Assembly (NCBI GenBank): GCA_946401755.1
Contig: CAMIVH010000005.1
Location: 1-24,263 of the forward strand
Length of the DNA: 24,263 bases
Direction of reading: 5' to 3'
DNA from: an uncultured Caryophanales bacterium
Lineage (GTDB): Bacteria; Bacillota_I; Bacilli_A; RFN20; CAG-826
Positions 1 through 7,146 of this stretch are shown piece by piece. The notes beneath the pieces are model-generated. The model made no database searches. It was given only the letters and a program-made list of their open reading frames with translations, and was not told where the DNA came from. A program made the position numbers and the translations under genes. Position 1 is the stretch's first letter, and each line of letters opens with the position of its first letter.

Positions 1-3000
1 GTTGTTCTATTAGCAAACACATCAACAACGATGGAAGTAGCGTTTGAAGAATATGAACTCTTCAAATTATCATATTTGGTCCATGCTTTGCTTACTTCAA
101 ATGCACCTTTACCAATGGTGGTCACACTATTTGGAACACTGATAGCTTTTAAGCTCGAACAGTACGCAAAGGCTTTAATACCAATTGTTTGTAATTTTTC
201 ATTGAAATAAACATAGGCTAAATTAGAGCAGCCTTCGAACGCATTAGCATCAATATTAGTTAATTCGCTTGGTAATGTAATAGCGGTTAAGCTAGAACAG
301 CCTTTAAATGTCTTCTCACTAATATTGGTAATTGTATTTGGAAGAATGACGGTCTTCAAATGTGCGAAGCCTTCAAAGACACCGGTGATTTCACCACTAG
401 CGTTATTCTTGAATTCATAGAAAGGTGTCAATCCGGCATCAGCTTCATCAGATGGGGCTAATAAATCTCTACCTAAATCAACGTATTCTAAGTTATTACA
501 ATCAAAGAATGGATTCCAGTATGATAAGAGCCATTCTCCACCAGCATAGCCAAATGAAGAAATCGCACATTCAAATTTGACGTATTTTAAGTTTTGGCAT
601 GTTCTAAATGCCCCACTTTCCACAATCTTATCAACGCCATCTAAAACTAAGACACTTGTTAAGTTGTTGCAGTATGAGAATGAATCCGCACCAATTCTTG
701 TGACAGAAGAAGGAATAACAATATTCTTTAAGCCACTATGAGTGAATGCATACCAGCCAATAGTTCTTAATCCTTCTGGAAGGACAATATATTCTAAGGA
801 AGAGCAGTTATCAAAAGCAAAGCTTTCCAATGTAGTTAATGTAGATGGTAGTCCAACATAGCTAAGGCTTGTACAAGAACCAAAGGCATATTGACCGATA
901 TAAGTAACACCATATGGGATAACAATTGATGTTAATGATTCACAGTATCTAAAGGCATTATCTTCAATACGAACAATATTATTTGGAAGAATAATTGATG
1001 TTAAGGCTCTACATCCTTCAAAAGCACTATATGAGATGACGTTTCCATCAACACCATTACCACCAGTAAGGGTAATTGTTTCAATAAATTTATGATAGTT
1101 GCCAAAGAGGGCACCTAAATTTTGCTGTCCTTGAGTTCTACCCATACCCACAAAAGGAATAGTTAATTCTCTAATTCTCGCGTGGTAGAACGCATTCTCA
1201 AAGATACTTGTCACACTATCAGGAATGACAAATGAATCCATTTCAACCGCTGCGAAAGCATATTGTTTAATCTGTTTAATATTGTTAGGAAGAACAATTG
1301 TTTCAACACTTGTTAGACCACCAAAGGCATAAGCACTAATTTCATCACCATTTTCACCATTAGCGCCAGTTAAGATGATGGTTTTAAGGCTTGTTGGAAC
1401 ATAGCTTGCTTGGCTATTGTAATCAGAAGCGCCGAAGACATAACCAATAAATGCAGTATTAGTACCAGTTGGTGAGTCTAATAATGACCATTGATCAAGT
1501 TCTGTAATTTTTATTTGAACAGACCATGATGAACCATCATAGCCATACATATCGCCTGTCAAATAGTCGATATACATATCATCATTATCGCTTGGCACAA
1601 ATGTTGGTGCACCAGCATCAACATAAACGTTATTGCTTGTAATGCTGGCCCAATTAATCTTTTCAACCCATGTACCGTTGATGCACTGCCAGATGTTTGT
1701 GGAATCAATATCTAAATAGACATTAGAAGCATTATAGTCTGCAGCAGGTTCACCATGACCATACGAATAAGTCAACGCTGTATTCGGATCATAAGCAAAA
1801 CCACCGATATATGGCAATGTGATTGATTTAAGAGAAGTACATCCTTGGAAGGCACCAGCGCCAATAGAGGCTGGTTTACCTGAAACCACGATATTTTCAA
1901 TATGTGAACAACCATTTAACGCATTTTCTGGAATAGCATTATTACCATTTAAAACGATTGTGGTTAATGAAGCAGGAATAGCATCATTATCAACACCGAA
2001 TAATGCACCAATTGAATGATGTGTTGATGGAAGGGAGGCGAATATATCAGAGATACCAAGTGGTTGGTAAGTCATAAAATTGAAATACAAGGCATATGAA
2101 CTTCCAGTCCATGCATACACGTCACCATTTAATCTATTGATATAGCCTTCTTCATCAACGTGGTCGGCGTTATTTGGAACACCATCAGAAATGGCGAATT
2201 TAACATTACTTGGAGACCACATATCAAAGGCAACATACCAAGGATCACTTGGGTTAGTGCGAACCCAGACTTTATATGTATCTTCATCTAAGTAGACAGT
2301 GGAACCATTATAGCTATCATCTGGCTCACCATGACCAGTGGACCATGTCGCAGTAATAGATGTACCTGTATCATTTGGAATATATGGAATCGCTAATGAT
2401 TCAAGAGCGATACAGCCTTCGAATGCGTTATCGCCAATAGAAGTCACACTATTTGGAATAGCAAGGGCTTTTAAACTTGTGCAGCCAGAGAAAGCACCAT
2501 CACCAATGGATTCAAGACCACCAGTGGATCTTGTGGTTGGTGTTCTTAATGCTGAGACACTAGTGCTATTGACTGATTCAAAATAGATATAAGCCATATT
2601 GGAACAACCCTTAAAAGCATCGTTACCAATAGTTTTCACATTGTGAGGAATAATTATTGAGGTCAAACCAGTACAGCCCTCAAACGCGCTATTTCCGATG
2701 GAAGTAACGGTATATGGAATAGTAATTGATGTAATACCAGTATTATCTTTAAAGACATTATCACCAATTGCGGTAATTAATTGACCATCAAAGAATTCTG
2801 GAATAACTACATCACCTGTCGCGGTGCATTCAGTTAAGACACCGTTTTCAACTTTAAATTTTGCCCAACGAGCATATAAGACAGTATCACTTGTGATAAC
2901 ATCTTTTCCGAAATCCCATTTTGTTCCAGAAGCGGTATACCAACCTTGGAAAATCCAACCATCTCTAGTAGGATCCGCTGGTTTATCGTTATCAATGTTA

Positions 3001-6000
3001 TGACCATGTTCAACATCAGCAACAGTTGTGTATGTATCATCAATACCATCGCTATCTGAGTCATAGCCTAAGTTGAAGTAAACATCATATTTATCTAATT
3101 CGTTATGGATATTACCGTGTTCAACCCATGTACCACTTTCTTTAACGTAGAAGGTCCATGTTGTTAAATCGATATAGGAATCACCATCAATACCATCATT
3201 GTTATCTGGTGCACCTGCACCTGTGGTAACTGATGTACCATCATTACCTTTAATAATGCCTTTAGATGTCCAAACACCACTTTCTTTAATAAAGTATTCC
3301 CAAGTGGATGTATTAATATATGAGTCACCATCAACACCTTCAGTTGTTGGATCTATTGCGCCAGTAAGGAGGCTCTTACCATTAGTGCCGTTATAAACAG
3401 TGATTGCTAATGAATTACCATCAGAGAATGTCACTGTATATGTATCAACAGTGCCTGGTTCACCAGTACCTGATGTAGAAATATCAGTAATGGTAACACT
3501 TGTGCCATCCGCACCATTAAATGAACCTTTAGATGTCCAGGTATCTTCTGCAGTCTTAACATAAAGTGTCCAAGAGGCGACATCGATATAGGAATCACCA
3601 ACAGTACCTAATACACTATTAGGGGCGCCTGTACCGGTAAGAAGTGTCTTACCGTCTGTGCCGTTAGCACCATTAGTGACTGTAAATGTACTAGTTGTGC
3701 CATTTGAATATGTAATTGTATATGTATCAACAGTGCCAGCAGAGCCATCACCATCAGTTCTAATAACAGAAACGATAGAGACACCTTTGATATTACCTTT
3801 CTTAACCCAGGAACCATTTTCTTTAACGAAATAATCCCAGCTGGTGGTATTGATATAGGAATCACCATCAACGCCTTGATCTGTTGGGTTATCCACACCA
3901 GTTAAAACAGCAGTGCCATTTTTACCATTGGTCACGGTAAATGCATATGGTTCACTACCATCGGTATAAGTAATTGTATATGTATATGTTAAACCATCAG
4001 CGGCTGGGCCAGTCTTGGTAATGCTAGCAATACCACGGCCATTTTGACCAGCAGCACCTTGAATACTACCTTGTAATTCCCAGTTACCTGAGACCTTTAA
4101 ATAATAGTTCCATGTGGTTGTATCGATATATGAATCGCCATCAACGCCACCTGTGGCACCTGTTGGAGCGCCAATACCCACTAAAATCGTATTACCGTTT
4201 GTGCCAGCGGCACCTTGTGCACCTGCTGCGCCATTAGTGATTTCAAATGTAGAAGAACTACCATCTGAATATGTGATTGTATATGTATCAACTAAGCCGT
4301 TACTACCAGTTTTATTAACACTAGAAACGGATACGCCGTTTTGACCAGCTGCACCTTGTGCACCTGCTGCGCCACTAGCGCCTCTAATGTTACCTTTAAA
4401 TACCCAGGCACCAGCTTCTTTAACGAAGTAGTCCCAAGTAACAGTATTAATATAGGAGTCACCATCACTGCCTAGATCATTAGCAGGATCAGTTTCACCT
4501 GTTCTCATACATGTGCCATCAGCACCATCTTGACCGTTAATACCATTAGCCACTGTGTAGTCGTAGTAACTACCATTAGTGAAGACAATACGGTATGTGG
4601 TTTCTGTCGCGGTGGCATTTGTAATGATAATGCTGCCAATACCATTACCATCTGCGCCTGTTTCACCTTGTGGGCCCTTAGCAGATATACCAGTATCAAC
4701 ACCATCAACAAACCAGTTGCCATTCGCACCAATTGTGATGACTGGTGTATGACCATCACTACCATTTGCGCCAGCTTGACCAGCAGCACCATTAACAACT
4801 TCAAATGTTGTGGTATCGCCGTTTGAGAATGTAATTGTGTATGTATCTACTAAGCCATTTTCACTGGTCTTAACGCAGCTAGTAATAGAAATGCTATTTC
4901 CAGCAGGACCTTGACTACCTTGAATATTGCCTTTAAGGACCCATTCACCGTTTTCTTTAACGTAATAGTTCCATGTAGATGTATCAATATAAGAATCGTT
5001 ATTATTACCTAAACCTTGAGCAGGTGCACTAGAACCTGTATAGATAGAAGAACCAGCAGGACCTTGACTACCTGTCGCAGAAACGCCAGTATCTGTATCC
5101 CCAATCCACCAGTTACCGTTATCACCGATATGTGGAGTTGTGCCATGTAAGCCAGCGGCACCATTTGGATCTGCTTGCCAGCCATTTTCATCTTTAACGT
5201 AGACTGTACCTGTATCTAAATCGATATATGTATCACCCACATTACCTTCTTTTGCGACAATTGGATTATTTGGATCTGAATTATCGCCATTTGGATTGCC
5301 ATGACCGGTGGTCATAGAAGCACCACTTGTACCGTTAGCGGAAACACCGGTATCTGTATTACCAATCCACCAGTTGCCATTCGCGCCAATATGTGGGGTT
5401 GTACCGCTTGCGCCACTCGCGCCCGCTAAATTACCTTTAAGCACCCACGCGCCATTTTCCTTAACATAATAGTTCCATGTAGATGTATCAATATAAGAAT
5501 CGTTATCGTTACCTAAGTTTGGATTAGGCTCACCAGAACCAGTTAATAAACCAGAACCAGCAGGACCTTGTGGACCTTGAGGACCCATCATACTACCAAT
5601 AGAGGTACCCCAACCGTTTTCACCTTTAGTGTAGATTAAACCAGTGGTTGTATCTAAATAAGAGTCACCAACTTTGCCTTTGTTGTTATCAGGAGCACCT
5701 GCACCTGTTAAGAAGCTTGAACCTTGGGTGCTACCAACTGGTTGGCTCCAGCCATTTTCACCCTTAACATAGATATCACCTGTGCTAGCGTCGATATATG
5801 AATCACCAACTTTGCCTTCTGCAGGAGTTGGTTCACCATTGCCCACTAAAACAGAGGCACCTTGGTTATTACCAATTGGTTGTCCCCAACCTGTTTCGTT
5901 TTTAACGTAGATGTTACCCGAATCAACATCAAAGTAGGTATCACCAACACTACCTTCATTAGGGGCAGGTTGACCATGACCCGTAATTAAAGAAGTACCA

Positions 6001-6620
6001 TCTTTACCTTGAGCTTTAAATGTGGTGACTTCCCCATTAATCACCCAATAGCCCTCTTCGTTAATAGCGACTGTTGGAGTGACACCGTTTTCACCAGGCA
6101 TACCTTGGATACCTTGTGGACCTTCTGCACCATTAACGACAATGAATGTGGATGTAGTGCCATCGGTATATGTAATTGTGTATGTATCAATAAGACCACT
6201 TGTATCTGTTTTATCAATAGAAACAATTGATCGAGGATCTTGTGGGTTTACTTGTTGTACAGCAACGCCTGTATCAACACCATCGACGATGAAATTACCA
6301 TTTTCACCAACTTTGATATCAGGAATATAACCATCGGAGCTTGGGAAGGAATTAACACCGAATTCTCCATTGCTATTAGCGACGATGAATGTTGATTTAC
6401 TGCCATCGGTATAAGTAATAGTATATTCATCAATTAAGCCATAACTATTCGTTTTTTCAATAGTCTCCACTACACGCTTTTCTTTATCTTGCTGTTGTGC
6501 TGCGTTATTGAAATTTCTAACAGCGTGGCCTATAACCAAACCTGTAGCCACTGATAAAGTTAACGCGGTCGTTGTAATAATTGTGGCCAACGTTTTAAAT
6601 AATGATGATTTCTTAGCCAT
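1..6620 (-). CDS. Giant modular surface protein with InlB-type repeat and BspA-type LRR domain (3' end outside window)
   Basis: The frame is open from ATG at 6620 to the window edge: at least 2206 codons, stop not seen. The start is supported by GGAAGGAG seven bases upstream. Residues about 8-31 form a hydrophobic segment after MAKKSSLFK (signal peptide or anchor). Residues about 40-1170 are a mosaic of short modules: (A) GDSYID..TW.YYVKENG.W, about 12 copies; (B) GLVDTYTITYSDG.TSTF.V.NG, about 8; (C) TP.IG.NGNWWIG.TDTGVSA, about 5; these are joined by short Gly-rich linkers such as GPQGPQGPAG. An InlB-type (Listeria-Bacteroides) repeat lies near residues 1205-1250 (DPTRDGWIFQGWYT...YARW). 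From about 1253 on there are BspA-type LRRs of the form AF.GC..L..I.IP..V..IG, broken twice by module-like inserts. Proteins of this kind are surface adhesins or binding proteins in other bacteria; that role here is inferred. The C-terminal anchor cannot be judged. Confidence 0.9.
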   Translation of the reverse strand, partial: MAKKSSLFKTLATIITTTALTLSVATGLVIGHAVRNFNNAAQQQDKEKRVVETIEKTNSYGLIDEYTITYTDGSKSTFIVANSNGEFGVNSFPSSDGYIPDIKVGENGNFIVDGVDTGVAVQQVNPQDPRSIVSIDKTDTSGLIDTYTITYTDGTTSTFIVVNGAEGPQGIQGMPGENGVTPTVAINEEGYWVINGEVTTFKAQGKDGTSLITGHGQPAPNEGSVGDTYFDVDSGNIYVKNETGWGQPIGNNQGASVLVGNGEPTPAEGKVGDSYIDASTGDIYVKGENGWSQPVGSTQGSSFLTGAGAPDNNKGKVGDSYLDTTTGLIYTKGENGWGTSIGSMMGPQGPQGPAGSGLLTGSGEPNPNLGNDNDSYIDTSTWNYYVKENGAWVLKGNLAGASGASGTTPHIGANGNWWIGNTDTGVSANGTSGASMTTGHGNPNGDNSDPNNPIVAKEGNVGDTYIDLDTGTVYVKDENGWQADPNGAAGLHGTTPHIGDNGNWWIGDTDTGVSATGSQGPAGSSIYTGSSAPAQGLGNNNDSYIDTSTWNYYVKENGEWVLKGNIQGSQGPAGNSISITSCVKTSENGLVDTYTITFSNGDTTTFEVVNGAAGQAGANGSDGHTPVITIGANGNWFVDGVDTGISAKGPQGETGADGNGIGSIIITNATATETTYRIVFTNGSYYDYTVANGINGQDGADGTCMRTGETDPANDLGSDGDSYINTVTWDYFVKEAGAWVFKGNIRGASGAAGAQGAAGQNGVSVSSVNKTGSNGLVDTYTITYSDGSSSTFEITNGAAGAQGAAGTNGNTILVGIGAPTGATGGVDGDSYIDTTTWNYYLKVSGNWELQGSIQGAAGQNGRGIASITKTGPAADGLTYTYTITYTDGSEPYAFTVTNGKNGTAVLTGVDNPTDQGVDGDSYINTTSWDYFVKENGSWVKKGNIKGVSIVSVIRTDGDGSAGTVDTYTITYSNGTTSTFTVTNGANGTDGKTLLTGTGAPNSVLGTVGDSYIDVASWTLYVKTAEDTWTSKGSFNGADGTSVTITDISTSGTGEPGTVDTYTVTFSDGNSLAITVYNGTNGKSLLTGAIDPTTEGVDGDSYINTSTWEYFIKESGVWTSKGIIKGNDGTSVTTGAGAPDNNDGIDGDSYIDLTTWTFYVKESGTWVEHGNIHNELDKYDVYFNLGYDSDSDGIDDTYTTVADVEHGHNIDNDKPADPTRDGWIFQGWYTASGTKWDFGKDVITSDTVLYARWAKFKVENGVLTECTATGDVVIPEFFDGQLITAIGDNVFKDNTGITSITIPYTVTSIGNSAFEGCTGLTSIIIPHNVKTIGNDAFKGCSNMAYIYFESVNSTSVSALRTPTTRSTGGLESIGDGAFSGCTSLKALAIPNSVTSIGDNAFEGCIALESLAIPYIPNDTGTSITATWSTGHGEPDDSYNGSTVYLDEDTYKVWVRTNPSDPWYVAFDMWSPSNVKFAISDGVPNNADHVDEEGYINRLNGDVYAWTGSSYALYFNFMTYQPLGISDIFASLPSTHHSIGALFGVDNDAIPASLTTIVLNGNNAIPENALNGCSHIENIVVSGKPASIGAGAFQGCTSLKSITLPYIGGFAYDPNTALTYSYGHGEPAADYNASNVYLDIDSTNIWQCINGTWVEKINWASITSNNVYVDAGAPTFVPSDNDDMYIDYLTGDMYGYDGSSWSVQIKITELDQWSLLDSPTGTNTAFIGYVFGASDYNSQASYVPTSLKTIILTGANGENGDEISAYAFGGLTSVETIVLPNNIKQIKQYAFAAVEMDSFVIPDSVTSIFENAFYHARIRELTIPFVGMGRTQGQQNLGALFGNYHKFIETITLTGGNGVDGNVISYSAFEGCRALTSIILPNNIVRIEDNAFRYCESLTSIVIPYGVTYIGQYAFGSCTSLSYVGLPSTLTTLESFAFDNCSSLEYIVLPEGLRTIGWYAFTHSGLKNIVIPSSVTRIGADSFSYCNNLTSVLVLDGVDKIVESGAFRTCQNLKYVKFECAISSFGYAGGEWLLSYWNPFFDCNNLEYVDLGRDLLAPSDEADAGLTPFYEFKNNASGEITGVFEGFAHLKTVILPNTITNISEKTFKGCSSLTAITLPSELTNIDANAFEGCSNLAYVYFNEKLQTIGIKAFAYCSSLKAISVPNSVTTIGKGAFEVSKAWTKYDNLKSSYSSNATSIVVDVFANRT
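3..2865 (-). repeat. BspA-type leucine-rich repeat region with two inserted modules
   Basis: The translation runs through at least twenty LRR units of roughly 23 residues with the consensus I...AF.GC.SL..I.IP..V..IG, typical of the LRR_5/BspA (Treponema pallidum) type. Two stretches, about 2340-2085 and 1768-1510, lack LRR spacing. Both begin with GHGEP and contain YN.S.VYLD and a GDVYAW/GDMYGY motif, resembling the A modules further upstream in the protein. LRRs resume after each. The array continues past the window edge. Confidence 0.85.
3105..5957 (-). repeat. Tandem coding modules (A/B/C mosaic) of the giant surface protein
   Basis: Reading the minus strand gives about twelve copies of module A, recognisable at DNA level as GATTCCTATATCGAT-like blocks followed by a Trp and a YVKENG motif. 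The first three to five copies use TGDIYVK instead of TWNYYVK. Modules B and C are interspersed. The two C copies near 5330-5430 and 5050-5160 are almost identical at protein level (TTPHIGANGNWWIG against TTPHIGDNGNWWIG), as are the two TSTWNYYVKENG A copies near 5430-5520 and 4930-5010. This suggests recent duplication or recombination. Boundaries are approximate. Confidence 0.85.
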
Positions 6621-6790
6621 GTTGCTCTCCTTCCGGCAAAAAGCCTAACGAGACATAGTGCATTGATGAAAAAACAAAAAGAAATGAAAAATCATTTATT
6701 CGTTGATATACGCCATCTATCAGCTATGTTATTGTGTCGTCTTCACTATTGCATAAATCTAAGAATAAAAATAGACTGATTCTTATTTTT

Positions 6791-6904
6791 TTAAATTAAT
6801 TCAGTCATTTTTATAGAAAAAGTTGAATATAAATGCAAAAAACGATGACACAAGTGACATTGTGCGAAATTTCCCTTAATGTCTAAAAACGTTTTCTCCT
6901 TCAT
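6791..6904 (-). CDS. Possible 37-residue small protein with CxxC motif (doubtful)
   Basis: ATG at 6904 follows GAGGA with a five-base spacer and opens a 37-codon frame ending in TAA at 6791-6793. The peptide begins MKEKTFLDIKG and contains CHLCHRF, a CxxC pair near its middle. I do not recognise it. It could be a chance ORF or the remnant of a longer gene; support is only the ribosome-binding-site-like sequence and the upstream dyads. The candidate surface-protein promoter overlaps its 3' end. Confidence 0.18.
   Translation of the reverse strand: MKEKTFLDIKGNFAQCHLCHRFLHLYSTFSIKMTELI
6810..6838 (-). promoter_or_regulatory. Candidate promoter for the giant surface protein gene
   Basis: On the minus strand TTGCAT (6833-6838) is followed after 17 bases by TATAAA (6810-6815). 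The -10 matches the consensus at five of six positions, but the -35 only at three. It would give a leader of about 180 bases ending in GGAAGGAG before the ATG at 6620. In such AT-rich DNA chance matches are common, so this is tentative. Confidence 0.3.
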
Positions 6905-6949
6905 ATTGTCCTCATTCCAATACTAATAGTTTAGACATAACCTACACTA

Positions 6950-6964
6950 CACGATAAAATCGTG
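6950..6964. repeat. Dyad CACGAT-N3-ATCGTG
   Basis: A perfect six-base inverted repeat with a three-base spacer lies upstream of the small ORF and the surface-protein gene. It has no T-run, so it reads more like an operator than a terminator. The binding protein is unknown. Confidence 0.4.
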
Positions 6965-6993
6965 GGCAGATACTATTTTCTTATAACGCTGTT

Positions 6994-7012
6994 ACACTTG
7001 TAATTTAAGTGT
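6994..7012. repeat. Dyad ACACTT-N7-AAGTGT
   Basis: A perfect six-base inverted repeat with a seven-base AT-rich spacer, a geometry common for dimeric repressor sites. A TATAAG-like -10 sequence lies just downstream in the minus direction. No function can be assigned from sequence alone. Confidence 0.35.
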
Positions 7013-7070
7013 CTAATTGCCACATTTATTTCTTTTAACTGCCACCAAAAGAGTGTTATCATGAAATGTT

Positions 7071-7090
7071 AAAAATCATTAATGATTTTT
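7071..7090. repeat. Perfect 20-base AT-rich palindrome
   Basis: The sequence AAAAATCATTAATGATTTTT is an uninterrupted palindrome just downstream of the GH3 terminator in the minus direction. It has no loop and is AT-only except for two bases, so it is a poor hairpin. It may be an operator half of the downstream leader or simply low-complexity sequence. Confidence 0.4.
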
Positions 7091-7103
7091 TAGGGATAAT
7101 AAA

Positions 7104-7127
7104 AGCGAGCCTCATACGAAGCTCGCT
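7104..7127 (-). terminator. Intrinsic terminator after the third GH3 gene
   Basis: In the minus direction the stem AGCGAGC/GCTCGCT (7 bp, GC-rich) with a 10-base loop is followed by TTTTATT. It lies 19 bases after the stop of the GH3 gene and closes the CBM lipoprotein-GH3 operon. T-rich sequence also follows on the plus strand, so the hairpin could act in both directions. Confidence 0.85.
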
Positions 7128-7146
7128 ATTTTATTTTAGTGTTTGC

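Larger units (their letters stand above)
6621..7146. other. Intergenic region between GH3 gene and giant surface protein gene
   Basis: This 526-base AT-rich stretch separates the GH3 stop from the surface-protein start. From high to low coordinates it holds an intrinsic terminator (7104-7127), a perfect 20-base palindrome (7071-7090), two further dyads (6994-7012 and 6950-6964), a weak 37-codon ORF (6791-6904), a candidate promoter (6810-6838) and the ribosome binding site of the surface-protein gene. Two 9-base copies of TTTAGACAT sit in inverted orientation at 6879-6887 and 6930-6938. No RNA gene is recognised. Confidence 0.6.

Noticed and set aside
4000..5620. True collagen-like triple helix in the giant protein
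   Set aside because: Gly-X-Y runs are only about three to five triplets long and are separated by folded modules, so they look like flexible linkers.
3105..5957. Periodic repeats that might be a CRISPR array
   Set aside because: The period is long and variable, repeats differ in sequence, and the whole stretch is one open minus-strand frame encoding protein modules.
1..6620. Frameshift or several separate genes, since only small ORFs are apparent in this stretch
   Set aside because: Codon phase at 6620, 5957, 2990 and 149 is the same and the translated modules are continuous, so it is one ORF running off the edge.
6885..6896. AAAACGTTTT as a LacI-type or catabolite operator
   Set aside because: It is only a ten-base palindrome inside AT-rich sequence, does not match the full cre consensus, and is not repeated near the GH3 promoters.
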